Shown here piece after piece: positions 31,810-43,600 of a DNA stretch of 64,000 nucleotides. The stretch is from Tetracentron sinense. Lineage: Eukaryota > Streptophyta > Magnoliopsida > Trochodendrales > Trochodendraceae. The notes under the pieces were generated by a model. That model worked only from the letters and a program-made list of their open reading frames with translations, did no database searches and was not told the origin of the DNA. The DNA lies in contig CM026566.1 of the NCBI GenBank assembly GCA_015143295.1, positions 10,341,072-10,405,071 on the forward strand, read 5' to 3'. Both the position numbers and the translations under genes were made by a program. Numbering within the stretch: position 1 is the stretch's first letter; each line of letters begins with the position of its first letter.

Positions 31810-34193
31810 TGTAGAGCCCCGGACCTTTTCACATTTATGCATGACCCTTCGTAGCCATTTTTCATTTAAAGTAATGCAATTAATAAATAAAGAAGAAATT
31901 GGAAATTCTGAAACGTCAGAAATGTTCGTTTTCGAAGTACGAACCCAACGCAAGTTGAATCGTCAAAATCGGACGAACGAGTCAAAAGTTATGGCCAAAA
32001 CAGTTTGGGCCTGCAGACCACCGATCGCTCGGTCCATGGAGCGATCGATCGGTCCAAAACCGATCGCTCGGAGGCTATCGACTGGTCAAGATTTTTGTAT
32101 GGAGAAATTTTCCAGAGAGTGAAATTTTAACCGATCGCTCGGTTATGAAACCGATCGATCGGTAGGCAACCGATCGATCGGTCATTAACACCGATCGCTC
32201 GGTCCTCGCGTTTTACAGAATTTTCACTAAGGGCATTTTCGGCATTCGGGTGTTATACCCTTTCTTATATAGGATTGCCCGAGCCTTAGGGCTCATTCTC
32301 AACCCTTAGAAGATTTGGGAGATTAGAAGAGAGGAGAAAGGGTTCCTAAATCTAGGGTTTCTATTTTGAAAGGGAATCAAAGGGGTTTGAGACCCTAGAT
32401 CATCCTCAAGCACGTTTTCCTTCAAGATCTCGGCTCAAGCTCGTGTGGGGCTCGTGTTCCAAGCTAGGGCAGCAACTCACGGTCGTTTTGGAAAGGGGGA
32501 TTTCTCCCCACTTGATCGAGGTCGGTACTTCTTACTACCCTCCTAGTTATAGCTTCTCTTTTCCTTTATTTCTTCTTATTTTCCTTCACTTATATATGTG
32601 TTATGAGATTGGTGGTATGAATGGTGAATGGAGATGGATGTTGGCGAATGGATGCCGTGTGGATGATGTAATGAACGAATGGGAAAGGGCATTGTACTAA
32701 TAATGAAGATACAAGTGTGATGTGAGCATAACCCACATAGAAAAGCATGATCTAGGTTTAAGTGAATAATGAACACACCCCATGTTTGATGAAATGCCAA
32801 GGTGAGCAAAATAAATGATAAATTAAGGGAACCCATGTTTAATTGCTCTTGAAATTTGTTAGGGTTCATGATAGTGTGTTTCTTACATTTCTTAAAATGT
32901 GTAGATTATTAATTACTTAAATTGTTATATGCTATGCCTTGTGAATCACTCCAAATTGTCATATTTAATTCCAAATGCAAGTATGCACACGATCTCACGA
33001 GCACGCATGAAATGACGTGATTTACCGATGTTTTGAGTATGGGACGTAGAGGTGGGGCATATCCTAAGATATGTTTCACTTCGCTTTTGACAAGGGCAAG
33101 AAAATCATGCATTGCATAGGGAAAGGTCTCCCATCCCCTCGCATGACATGCATAACATCGCATGACACGCATAGCATAGCATGGCATGACACGCATAACA
33201 TAGCATCACGCATTCTGCATGGATGCTAGTTGCGACGGGCTATGAACGGCAACTAGGCATTCACATTCCGCATGGATGCTAGTTGCGACGGGCTATGAAC
33301 GGCAACTAGGCATTCACATTCTGCATGGATGCTAGTTGCGACGGGCTATGAACGGCAACTAGGCATACCCATCTGCATATAGGGTACTAGTTGTGACGGA
33401 CTATGAACGGCAACTAGGCATGTGAACATGTTTAAATTATGAACAAGCAAGCATGATACTCGCATGACACGCATGACATGACATGACACGCATGATATGA
33501 CAAGATAAGACAACATAACAAGTTTCAAGCACGGAAATGGTATTTTCAAGTCAAGTCAAGTGCACGATGTTTTCAAGAGGTTTCATCGGCTTTCTACGAA
33601 ATACAAGCATGATTATAAATTGTTTTGCTTCCTTGTATGATATAAATTGTTCATGTTCTATATATGCAACTTGCTTCCTCCTTTATGTATGCTATCCGTA
33701 TGCTATGACTATTGGTTAGTGCTTAGTACCCGCTGAGTATTTCATGCTCAGCCGTACTTCTTATGTCGGCAGGTGACGGCGGAGCAGCTGCTCCATTTGA
33801 TATCTGTGCTCCGAGTCCATGGGTGGAGGAGGAGTACGTCGAGGAGCCTTTTGAGGAACCTTTTGAGGAACCTCTAGTAGAGGGTTACCATTAGGTGGTT
33901 GTAGATTCTGAGTGGATTAGCTGTGGGTGAGATGAGAGATTATGTCCATGTATTTTGGCGGGTCTGTCCGCACTTTCTTCTGGTTACTTTTTGTATAAAC
34001 TTGGACCATATGTATATACTTAGAGGTTTGTTAGACTTCCGCTGTGTTTTATAGTTATGTTTCCGCTGTAATGTCCTCTATTGTATATGCTCTGTGGGTT
34101 TTTGCAGGTTGGTTTGTCAAGCAAGTCATGTAAGTCATGATTGAGTCGTCCAAGATTCACTCTAACTCCTAGGGTGGGTTTTGGGTCGCGACA
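31810..34193 (+). repeat. Tekay-3 3' LTR
   Basis: 2384 bp and nearly identical to the 5' LTR. The extra 12 bp is one more CCTTTTGAGGAA unit inside the short ORF. Confidence 0.93.
33763..33894 (+). CDS. LTR-encoded short ORF, 43-residue version (Tekay-3 3' LTR)
   Basis: Same peptide as at 26209 but with an in-frame 12-base duplication adding four residues (EEPF type). Frame and stop are kept. Confidence 0.45.
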   Translation: MSAGDGGAAAPFDICAPSPWVEEEYVEEPFEEPFEEPLVEGYH

Positions 34194-34198
34194 TGTGT
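34194..34198. repeat. Tekay-3 target-site duplication, right (TGTGT)
   Basis: Exact match to 24251-24255. Confidence 0.9.
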
Positions 34199-34283
34199 TG
34201 AGGGATATATATAGCCTAAAGGAATGCGTTTTGAGTGTATAAGGTGTTAGAATTGGATTGCTGAAGGTCCAAGTAAGGGAAAA
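34199..34283 (+). repeat. Tekay-5 LTR, second piece
   Basis: 85 bases between Tekay-3 and copia-C. The last five (GAAAA) form one side of the copia-C duplication; the other side at 60976-60980 is AAAAA. Confidence 0.65.
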
Positions 34284-35152
34284 TGAAAAATCAAATTCGG
34301 TGAACCTCAAATCCGATGTTTGAGTTGAGAATCTACAAGTTCGAGGGGATGGTTAGGTTTCCCTAATAGTCTGTCTACCATTTTGAATGATTTTAAATTA
34401 AGTTATTTAACTCAAGGGAAGATGATACTCAAGGGCAGAAATATAGAGAAACACGCAAACCACAACACAAGGATTTTTACGTGGAAACCCTTTTGGGAAA
34501 AACCATGGGACCTAGTCCAGCCATAAGAATCCACTAAGACAAAGTAAACAAGAACTTACAAGACTCGAACTTGACTCCTTCGGACTCAACACCACGACCC
34601 TTCAGTTCATAGTCCTCCACGCCTTGAAAAATCACCACGTACTCTCAAGTCCCGTGATCAACCACAGCCGCTTGTACTTCTCTTTGTATCTCGAAAACAG
34701 TCCACAATCTTCCGATCGATCTCCGTCAATGACGGCTTCAGAATCCACCGACCAAATCACTCTACCACGATACTTCTCAGATCGATCTCCTTCACAAACG
34801 CTCCAAAATACTCCGGCCAAGGTGTTCTATCCAAAACGGGTTGATGGTTTGATAAGAATCATCACCTAGATGGACTCCTTCAATGCACAAGTCAAAACAA
34901 GCAAAAGTAGAACTTTGGGCTTGCAAACTCTAGGTTAAAAGCATTAACAAAAGGGTAGGAGAGCACCAATTTCCATAGGTTTTATAACCTCTGGAGGAAC
35001 TTAAAAACCTTCTCCACACACCCCCTAAGTTGTACTCCACGAAGTGGAAGGGTTCTATATATAAAGGGAATCAAAAACGGTGTTTAGAAGTTGCTAAAAT
35101 AGGTTAAAAACCAAAGAAGGGACCAAAGAATCGTTTTACCAAAACCCCCTAT

Positions 35153-35316
35153 CAAGGTCGACCCATGGGGATTCATTGGTTGACCAAAAATATAACTTTG
35201 GTCGACCAAAAGGTCCCTTAGGGTCGACCTTAACGAAATCACCTTGCTGTCCCAAAACACCATATATATTTTTGGCACTTCAGGGTCAACCCTAAACGCC
35301 CAGGGTCGACCCTGAG
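35153..35316. repeat. GGTCGACC palindrome cluster in copia-C LTR
   Basis: About seven copies or variants of AGGGTCGACCCT in 165 bp, about 100 bp upstream (on the minus strand) of a TATATATAG box. The 5' LTR copy is at 60148-60306. Confidence 0.75.
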
Positions 35317-35328
35317 GCTAAAACCGAA

Positions 35329-35712
35329 TTTAAAACTTTGTTTTCAGCTCTTGGTCCCTTCATGAAAGTTGTACCTATTTTTGACACGGTCAATTTAACA
35401 TATTATAGAGCAAAATATGATCTACGGTTTGTGAGATATGCCTAAAACAAGTAACCTTGGTTTTTTGAAAACATTTCAGATTTTAAAACAAGTTTTGCTC
35501 TATTTATCTCATCACTTAGGGTTTAAAACTTCATTTTCAGATCTTGGTTCCTTCACAAAAGTTATAGCTATTTTTGACATGGTCGATTTGATATATTATA
35601 GAGTAAAATATAAGTTACGGTTTGGGAGATATGCGCAAAACAAGTAACCTTGATTTTTTGAAAAAATTTCAGCATTGTTAACTTGTTTTGCACTACTTAT
35701 CTCATCACCAAG
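35329..35712. repeat. Tandem duplication, 193-bp period, in copia-C LTR
   Basis: Units start TTTAAAACTTTG (35329) and TTTAAAACTTCA (35522), and both contain the AAAGTTRTA...GACAYGGTCRATTT block. The 5' LTR copy is at about 60320-60705. Confidence 0.75.
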
Positions 35713-35978
35713 AGTCTGTATGATTAGACTAGGATACTTTTAACACATAAGGCATCATGTTAGGATTATTCTAGGTCAAATCCCACCGATGGTCACATGG
35801 TACCTAGGTCACTTATCATCCTATAAAGGAAATGATCCTAGTGGATCAAGCGATTCTTCAATGCGCTTCAACTTCACTTGTCGTGGATGCTTGACGGCAA
35901 TGACACAATAACCACTCCTAGACACCTAGACTCAGTTTTTTTGACACCAGAATATGCCAATACAAAAACATGGACGTT

Positions 35979-35983
35979 ACAAT
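35979..35983. repeat. copia-D target-site duplication, left (ACAAT)
   Basis: Exact match to 55494-55498. It straddles the copia-C LTR edge. Confidence 0.9.
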
Positions 35984-36099
35984 TGTTGGACATATATGCC
36001 CTCGAAAGCCAATAAGAGACTTTTCTATGTTGATTAGACAAGCATCATATTCACACAACCAACTATAAAGGGTATTTATATTAATTACTGTCTCATATG

Positions 36100-36104
36100 A
36101 TGAT
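36100..36104. repeat. Tekay-4 target-site duplication, left (ATGAT)
   Basis: Exact match to 45916-45920. Confidence 0.92.
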
Positions 36105-36564
36105 TGTAGAGCCCCGGACCTTTTCACATTTATGCATGACCCTTCGTAGCTATTTTTTTTTCCTTTAAAGTAATGCAATTAATAAATAAGGAAGAAATTG
36201 GAAATTCCGAAACGTCAGAAATGTTCGTTTTCGAAGTACGAACCCAACGCAAGTTGAATCGTCAAAATCGGACGAACGAGTCAAAAGTTATGGGCAAAAC
36301 AGTTTGGACCTACAGACCACCGATCGCTCGGTCCATGGAGCGATCGATCGGTCCAAAACCGATCGCTCGGAGGCTATCGACTGGTCGAGATTTTTCTATG
36401 GGGAAATTTTCCAGAGAGTGAAATTTCAACCGATCGCTCGGTTATGAAACCGATCGATCGGTAGGCAACCGATCGATCGGTCATTAACACCGATCGCTCG
36501 GTCCTCGTGTTTTACAGAATTTTCACTAAGGGCATTTTCGGCATTCGGGTGTTATACCCTTTCT

Positions 36565-36572
36565 TATATAGG
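36565..36572 (+). promoter_or_regulatory. TATA box of Tekay-4 5' LTR
   Basis: TATATAGG about 60 bases downstream of the palindrome cluster. Confidence 0.6.
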
Positions 36573-37430
36573 ATTGCCCGAGCCTTTAGGGCTCATTCTC
36601 AACCCTTAGGAGATTTGGGAGATTAGAAGAGAGGAGAAAGGGTTCCTAAATCTAGGGTTTCCATTTTGAAGAGGAATCAAAGGGGTTTGAGACCCTAGAT
36701 CATCCTCAAGCACGTTTTCCTTCAAGATCTCGGCTCAAGCTCGGGTGGAGCTCGTGTTCCAAGCTAGGGCAGCAACTCACGGTCGTTTGGAAGAGGGGTT
36801 TCTTCCTCATCTCTTCAAGGTCGGTACTTTTTACTACCCTCCTAGTTATAGCTTTTTCTTTCTCCCCTTATTTTTTGTATTCCTTGTTTTCTTTCATCCA
36901 TAAATGTATTATGAGTTGAAATGGTGAATGGTGTGAATGGAGAGGGGTGTTGGCGATTGGATGCCGTGTGTATGATGTAATGAATGAAATGGGGAAGGGC
37001 ATTGAACTAATAATAAACATACAAGCATGTTGTGAATATGAACCCACCTAGAAAAGCATGTGATAGGCTTAACAAATAATGAACACACTATGTTTGATGA
37101 GATGCCAAGGTGAATAAAATGAGTGATAAATTAAGGGAATACATGTTTAATTATTCATGAAATTGTTAGGGCATATGATAGTGTGTTTCTTACATTTCTC
37201 AAATGTGCGACTTATTACTTGTTCAAATCGTGATATGCTATGCTTTGTAAATTACCCAAATTGTCATATTTAATTCCAAATGCAAGTATGCACACGATCT
37301 CACGAGCACGCATGCATAACATGGATTACCGACGTTTTTCAAGAATGGGATTTAGAGGTGGGGCATATCCTACGATATGTTTTACCTCGCTTTTGGCAAG
37401 GACAAGACAATCATGCATTTTCATAAGAAG

Positions 37431-37672
37431 GGTCTCCCTTCCCTCACAAGTGCATACATCACATAAGAAGGGCCTCCCTTCCCTCGCAAGTACATCTCAC
37501 AAGAACATCTCACAAGTGAAAGGACATGACATGAGCATTTAGGAAGAAGGGTCTCCCTTCCCTCACAAGTAGTTTACTTTTCCAAGCATGATACAAGTAT
37601 GACAAGACATGGCATGACAAGCATGGGCATTTAGGATGAAGGGTCTCCCTTCCCTCACAAGTAGTTTACTTT
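37431..37672. repeat. Four hairpin units (AAGGGTCTCCCTT) in Tekay-4 LTR
   Basis: Four irregularly spaced copies of GAAGGGTCTCCCTTCCCTC, one with GCC in the loop. The 3' LTR copy is at 44927-45168. Confidence 0.8.
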
Positions 37673-37997
37673 CCAAGCAAGCAAGACATGGCATGACATG
37701 CATGATACGATAAGATAAGACAAACATGACAAGTTTTCAAGCAAGGAAATGGTGTTTTCAGTCAAGTCAAGTGCACGTTGTTTTCAAGGGTTTTATCGGC
37801 TTTTATGAATTCAAGCATGATTATGTACTCCTTTACTTTATTGTCATGATATGAATTATTCCTGCTTTATATGCTTGAATTGTTTCCTGCTTCATATATG
37901 TGAAATGCTTCCTGCTTCCTATACTGCTATGGTTTTGCTATGACTATTGGTTAGTATTTAGTACCCGCTGAGTATTCCATGCTCAGCCGTACTTCTT

Positions 37998-38117
37998 ATG
38001 TCGGCAGGTTCTGAGGGAGCTGCTGCTCCGTTTGATATCTGTGCTCCGAGCCCTTGGGTGGAGGAGGAGTACGTCGAGGAGCCTTTGGAGGAACCTCCCG
38101 TAGAGGGTTACCATTAG
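37998..38117 (+). CDS. LTR-encoded short ORF, acidic 39-residue peptide (Tekay-4 5' LTR)
   Basis: ATG to TAG, 39 codons. It begins MSAGSEGAAAPFDIC, continues APSPWVEEEYVEEPLEEPP and ends EGYH. Identical in the 3' LTR (45494-45613). Because Tekay-4 is whole and recent, this is the version most likely to be transcribed now. Function is unknown. Confidence 0.5.
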   Translation: MSAGSEGAAAPFDICAPSPWVEEEYVEEPLEEPPVEGYH

Positions 38118-38419
38118 GTGGTTGTAGATTCTGAGTGAATAGCTGTGGGTGAGCATGAGTGATTATATCCATGTATTTTGGCGGGCACATCCGCACTTTC
38201 TTTGTTTTGTTTTCTTTTGTATTAAACTTGGACCATGTGTATATATACTTAGAGGTTTGTTAGACTTCCGTTGTGTTTTATAGTTATGCTTCCGCTATTA
38301 TCCTCTATTGTATATGTTCTGTGAGTTTTGCAGGTTGGTTCGTCAAGCAAGTCATGTAAGTAATGATTAAGTCGTCCAAGATTCACTCTAACTCCTAGGG
38401 TGGGTTTTGGGTCGCGACA

Positions 38420-38437
38420 GAAGTGGTATCAGAGCTT
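38420..38437 (+). other. Primer-binding site of Tekay-4 (initiator tRNA-Met)
   Basis: GAAGTGGTATCAGAGCTT directly follows the LTR. Confidence 0.9.
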
Positions 38438-38781
38438 AGGCTTTAGGTCTCTAGGGTCACTTAGAATCTTATACCACGGCTTGACAAGAGCATATGTTAG
38501 GAAACAAGTTAGGAAGGAAGTGAGTCGGGAACGAGTCTGGTTCCAAGTTTAAGACTAAACTTTAGTCTTAGTCTACAATGGTTGCTTTAACCAAGTACAG
38601 GTCCTAGGTACGCTAGAACACTAAAAGTATAAGTATAATGTGATGAATACTCTGATGACTTGATGTGATGTATATTAGTATTATACAACTAATACAAATT
38701 GAATTATTGTGAAGTGACATGGAAATAAACTGTGGTTTCGAGTGAGACTCATGTGGTGCTATTGTTCTCAGGACTTTAGTC

Positions 38782-40030
38782 ATGAGGCGGGGCACACGGG
38801 GTCGTGGACCACACACCAGAGCTTCATCTTCTTCCAGAGATGAGGATGAGCAGCCGGACCTCTCCCAGGTCTTAGGCTCTATTGCTGAGACACTCGCCAT
38901 CCTGGCGGCTCGGCAAACTATACCGGCATCAGCGGCACCTACTACACCGCCCGCAGCTCCAGTACATCGTACAGCTGGAGTTGAGGCATTCAGGAGATTG
39001 AGGCCTCCATCCTTCCACGGGAGTGTGGACCCTCTTACTGCGGAGGCTTGGATCCTCCAGGTTGAGAAGATATTTGCGGTGCTCTCTCCTACAGAGGAAG
39101 AGAAAGTGGCATGGGCAGTTTTTATGCTAGAGGGCGAAGCCCACCATTGGTGGTTGTCCGCATTGAGGACACGGGACTTGACCATGCAAGGTCAACCGTG
39201 GACTTGGGAGGAGTTTAAGGACACGTTCTATAAGAAGTATTTCCCGATTGGAGCTCGGGAAAGGAAAGAGAGAGAATTCATCAACCTTGAGCAAGGTTCG
39301 ATGTCTGTGGCCGCTTATGAGGCCAAGTTCTCGGAGCTATCACGCTTCGCGACACATATGATTGCCACCGAGGCAATGAAGGCGAGGAGGTTTGAGCAAG
39401 GGCTCAAGGATGTCATCATGGAGAAAGTGTCGGTCTTCAGGCACGCCACTTACGCCGAAGTAGTGGATAAAGCCTTGTTGGTTGAGACCAATTCAGAGAC
39501 TGTGTCCAAGAAGAGAGAATTGGCGAGAGGCCAATCTAGTGGTTTGGTACCTTTAGAGAGGCGGGCCCGGACTGGTCCTTATCAGTATACATGGCCAGCA
39601 CCACAGACGAGGCCGACTTATGCTCCTCCAGCACCCCGGCAGTACGTGCCACAGGCACCTCGACCTCAGGCTCTTCCGGCCCCACGGCCAGTTACACCTC
39701 AGGCAGCGAGGTATACACCACCTCCGGTCCCTCCAGCCTACACATATGAGGTCTGCACTTCATGCGGCAAAAGGCATCCGGCAGGAGATTGCCGAAGAGC
39801 ATCTGGTGGATGTTATCATTGCGGTCGCCAGGGCCACATGATCAGGGATTGCCCTAGCCGGCATTTACCAGGCCAGTCTCAGGGTAGTAGGCCCCCGACA
39901 CGCCCAGCAGGATCATATCAGGCGTCATCTCAGACTACCCGGTCTACACCTCAGTCTCGCCAGGCGAACCAGGGGCGTGTATTTGCTTTGACAGAGGGTG
40001 ATGCACTTGCATCTGATGATGTGGTGCAAG
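38782..40030 (+). CDS. gag: Tekay-4 gag
   Basis: Starts MRRGTRGRGPHTRASSSSR, with a Retrotrans_gag core (AEAWILQVEKIFAVLSPTEE, FMLEGEAHHWWLSAL, EFINLEQGSMSVAAYEAKF) at about residues 75-190. A Pro/Ala-rich linker and the CCHC knuckle CYHCGRQGHMIRDCP follow. The reading frame happens to stay open through the following spacer to 40191, but the domain ends at the intron-like donor. It differs from Tekay-3 gag by scattered substitutions only. It would build the particle and bind RNA. Confidence 0.92.
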
Positions 40031-40172
40031 GTACGCGTTTGGAGTTATTTTCTTTATTCGTGATTGTTATGTTGCGTTTATTCCTTGTGTACATACTTGG
40101 TATGATATATATATATACCTATGTGTATACTCTGTTGATGCATGGATTAACTCCACTAGTTAAAAATTTCAG
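40031..40172 (+). other. Intron-like gag-pol spacer (Tekay-4)
   Basis: 142 bases, GTACGC to AAATTTCAG. Same place and nearly the same length as in Tekay-1 and Tekay-3. It is rich in TATA/ATAT like many plant introns. Confidence 0.5.
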
Positions 40173-43100
40173 GAACCCTACTAGTCAATGAGTATTTGGC
40201 TCGAGTATTGATTGATACCGGGTCTACTCATTCGTTTGTCTCGCCGAGTTTTTCAGAAGGTTTTTCTGCAGGGCCAAGTCAGCTAGAACCGGAGTTAGCC
40301 ATTTCGACTCCTCTCGGCAAAACAGTATTGGCAGATAAAGTGTATAGAAATAGTGTGGTCCAAGTTGGAAGCCACGAATTGGCGGTTGATCTCATCGTCC
40401 TTGGATTCCAGGACTTCGATGTTATATTGGGAATGGATTGGTTAGCAGCACATCATGGGCATGTAGCTTGCTTTGAGAAAGTGGTACTCTTCAAGCCAGT
40501 AGGAGGAAAACCATTCCACTTTCGCGGGTTGAAAAGCAGATCTATTGCTCGTTTTGCGGCATTGAGCTTAGCTAACCCCGAGGCAAAGGACTCATCAACT
40601 ATTCCGGTTGTGAGTGAGTTCCTGGATGTATTTCCAGAGGAGTTGCCAGGATTGCCTCCAGACAGGGAGATTGAGTTTATGATCGAGCTTGCACCAGGCA
40701 CAGCTCCTGTATTCAGAGCTCCATATAGAATGGCCCCTATTGAACTCAAGGAGTTGAAGACTCAGTTGGAGGAATTGCAAGGCCTTGGCTTCATTCGACC
40801 AAGTGTCTCACCATGGGGTGCCCCAGTGTTGTTTGTTAAGAAGAAAGATGGCTCGATGCGGATGTGTGTCGATTACCGGCAATTGAACAAAGTCACTATA
40901 AAGAATAGGTATCCCTTGCCTAGGATTGATGACTTGTTCGATCAGTTGAAGGGAGCGAGATTTTTCTCAAAGATAGATCTTCGATCAGGCTATCACCAGT
41001 TAAAGATTAAGGCGGAAGATGTTCCCAAAACTGCTTTCAGGACTCGGTATGGACACTACGAGTTCTTGGTGATGCCTTTTGGACTCACGAACGCGCCGGC
41101 AGCCTTTATGGATTTGATGAACCGGGTGTTCAGACCATACCTAGATCGGTGCGTGATTGTATTTGTTGATGACATTTTGGTCTATTCCCAGAACCGGGAA
41201 GATCACATACGCGACCTTCGCCTTGCATTGGAAATGTTAAGAGAGCACAAGCTATACGCCAAAATTAGCAAGTGTGAGTTTTGGTTGGAAGAGGTGGCAT
41301 TCCTAGGCCACGTTGTTTCTGCGGAAGGCATCTCTGTTGATCCGAAGAAGATAGAAGCTGTTATGAGTTGGGCGAGGCCCAAGAGTGTTACTGAGATACG
41401 CAGCTTTCTTGGGCTGGCAGGCTACTACAGGAGATTTGTAGAGGGTTTCTCTAGCCTTGCAGCACCGCTTACTCACCTGACAAGGAAGAATGCGAAGTTT
41501 GTTTGGAGCGACAAGTGTGAGATCAGTTTCACGGAACTGAAGAAGAGGCTTACTACAGCTCCTGTCCTTACAGTACCATCTGGACCTCTTGGGTATGAGG
41601 TGTACAGTGATGCCTCACACGTTGGACTTGGATGTGTGCTTATGCAACACAAGAAAGTCATTGCCTATGCATCAAGGCAGTTGAAGGAGCATGAAAAGAA
41701 CTATCCTACGCACGACTTGGAGCTTGCGGCGGTCGTGTTTGCACTTAAGATTTGGCGTCATTACCTTTATGGGGTGGAGTTCTATGTGTTCACTGATCAC
41801 AAGAGTCTCAAGTATCTCTTTTCCCAAAAGGAGTTGAATCTAAGGCAAAGGCGTTGGATGGAATTTCTGAAGGACTATGATTGTACCATTCAATACCACC
41901 CGGGTAAAGCAAATGTGGTGGCTGATGCTTTGAGTAGAAGACCTCCGGGGTTCTTAGCATGCATGTTAGTGCAGGAATGGAAGCTACTTGAAGACTTGGC
42001 AAATCTGGACATTAGTGTGAATGACTCTGTCCGTAGTCCTATCTTGGCAAATGTCACGGTTCGGCCATACATTATAGATTTGATCCAAGAATACCAAGCC
42101 ACGGATGCTGAATTGTTGGCTTATCGGGACAAGGAAGTTGCTAAGGGTAGTGAGGACTTCTCTCTCACTAGCCGAGGTGCTATCACGTTCAAGGGAAGGC
42201 TGTGCGTCCCAGCCAATGCAGACCTTCGAAGAGAGATTTTGGATGAAGCACACCGTTCGAAGTACACAGTGCATCCAGGGGGTACAAAGATGTACCGGAA
42301 CCTCAAGAGTCACTTTTGGTGGCGGAATATGAAGAGGGAGGTTGCGGAATATGTAGCACGGTGCTTGGTGTGCCAACAGGTGAAAGCAGAACACATGAGG
42401 CCCGCCGGTCTATTACAGTCCCTTCCGATTCCCGAGTGGAAATGGGAGAATATATCCATGGATTTCATAGTCGGCTTGCCAAAGACGGCAAGGGGCTCAG
42501 ATGCGATATGGGTAGTAGTGGATCGTTTGACGAAGTCCGCTCACTTCTTGCCTTACCGAACTACTTTCAACTCTAGTCAGTTAGCTGCTTTGTACATCAA
42601 GGAAGTGGTGAGGTTGCACGGAGTGCCTGTCAGTATTGTGTCGGATCGGGATCCAAGATTCACATCGCGATTCTGGAAAAGCTTCCAGGAGGCCATGGGT
42701 TCCCGACTCGATTTCAGCACCGCTTTTCATCCACAGACGGATGGACAAACCGAGAGAGTGAACCAAGTCATTGAAGACATGCTTCGGGCTTGTATGATGG
42801 ATTTCAGAGGCAGTTGGGAAGAGCACTTGCCTTTGGTTGAATTCGCCTACAATAACAGCTATCAGGCAAGTATCCAAATGGCACCATTTGAGGCCTTGTA
42901 TGGGCGAAGTTGTAGGTCTCCTCTCTATTGGGATGAGGTAGGAGAAAGGAAATTACTTGGTCCAGAATTGATTGAACAAACTGCAAACACAGTTAAGATC
43001 ATTCGGGATCGATTGAAAGCCGCTCAAGATCGCCAGAAAAGTTATGCGGACACGCGCCGTAGGGACTTGGAATTTCAAGTAGGGGATCAAGTTTTTGTGA

Positions 43101-43498
43101 AAGTATCTCCTAGCAAAGGGATCATGAGATTTGGCAAGCGAGGCAAGCTCAGTCCTCGCTATGTTGGACCGTTTGAGATTATCACGCGGGTTGGTGAAGT
43201 TGCTTATCGAGTAGCTCTTCCACCTCACATGGCCGCGGTTCACAACGTTTTCCACGTGTCTATGCTTCGAAAGTACATTGCGGACCCTTCGCATATAGTA
43301 GAATTGGAACCGTTGGAAATTCGAGAAGATCTCACATTGGTTGAGAAGCCGATTCACATATTGGATCGGAGAGATCAAGTGCTTCGCAACAAGACAATCC
43401 CTTTGATTCTTGTGCAATGGAAACACCATGCTCGGGAAGAAGCTACATGGGAGCGTGAAGCCGAAATCAAAGCGAAGTACCCGGAATTGTTTGAATGA
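40173..43498 (+). CDS. pol: Tekay-4 pol: protease, RT, RNase H, integrase, chromodomain-like end
   Basis: The ORF from ATG 40196 has 1100 codons, usual for a gypsy pol. Aspartic protease: DTG at residues 7-9 and [53 protein letters not shown] and the catalytic VDD at residues 324-326 ([12 protein letters not shown]). RNase [18 protein letters not shown] and [13 protein letters not shown]. Integrase: HHCC segment ending [11 protein letters not shown], core with [31 protein letters not shown] and [25 protein letters not shown]-type SH3-like region follows, then the chromodomain-like end [18 protein letters not shown]. No breaks are seen. It probably begins translation as part of gag-pol rather than at this ATG. 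Confidence 0.93.
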
Positions 43499-43587
43499 AT
43501 TTTGTATAGGTTTTGTATATGTAGCTTGTAATATTGTTTGATTCTGTAATGCATGTCTCATCCAAATTTCGAGGACGAAATTTTTGT

Positions 43588-43600
43588 AAGGGGGGAAGGA
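43588..43600 (+). other. Polypurine tract of Tekay-4
   Basis: AAGGGGGGAAGGA directly before the 3' LTR. Confidence 0.9.

Larger units (their letters stand above)
24256..34193 (+). mobile_element. Tekay-3: nearly whole Ty3/gypsy chromovirus
   Basis: A 9.94-kb plus-strand element with two LTRs of 2372 and 2384 bp, primer site, gag, intron-like spacer, pol, polypurine tract and a perfect TGTGT duplication. I count about six substitutions and one 12-bp length difference between the LTRs, roughly 0.25%. At a commonly used plant rate of 1.3e-8 per site per year that is about 0.1 million years. It looks nearly whole, with about one break. It sits in the LTR of Tekay-5. Confidence 0.93.
34284..35981 (-). 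repeat. copia-C 3' LTR
   Basis: 1698 bp; minus strand TGTAACGTCC to GATTTTTCA. It holds a GGTCGACC palindrome cluster (35153-35316) and a tandem duplication with a 193-bp period starting at 35329. Confidence 0.85.
36105..38419 (+). repeat. Tekay-4 5' LTR
   Basis: 2315 bp. Same landmarks as Tekay-3: palindrome cluster (36320-36505), TATATAGG (36565-36572), hairpin array, hairpin and short ORF. The tandem array differs: AAGGGTCTCCCTT units instead of CTAGTTGC units. Confidence 0.95.

Noticed and set aside
34624-34869. 81-codon ORF in copia-C LTR (also near 59613)
   Set aside because: Antisense to the element, not the same length in the two LTRs, and without a recognisable motif.
37240-37542. 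100-codon ORF in both Tekay-4 LTRs
   Set aside because: It runs through the hairpin repeats, is not kept in Tekay-1, -2, -3 or -5, and shows low-complexity composition.
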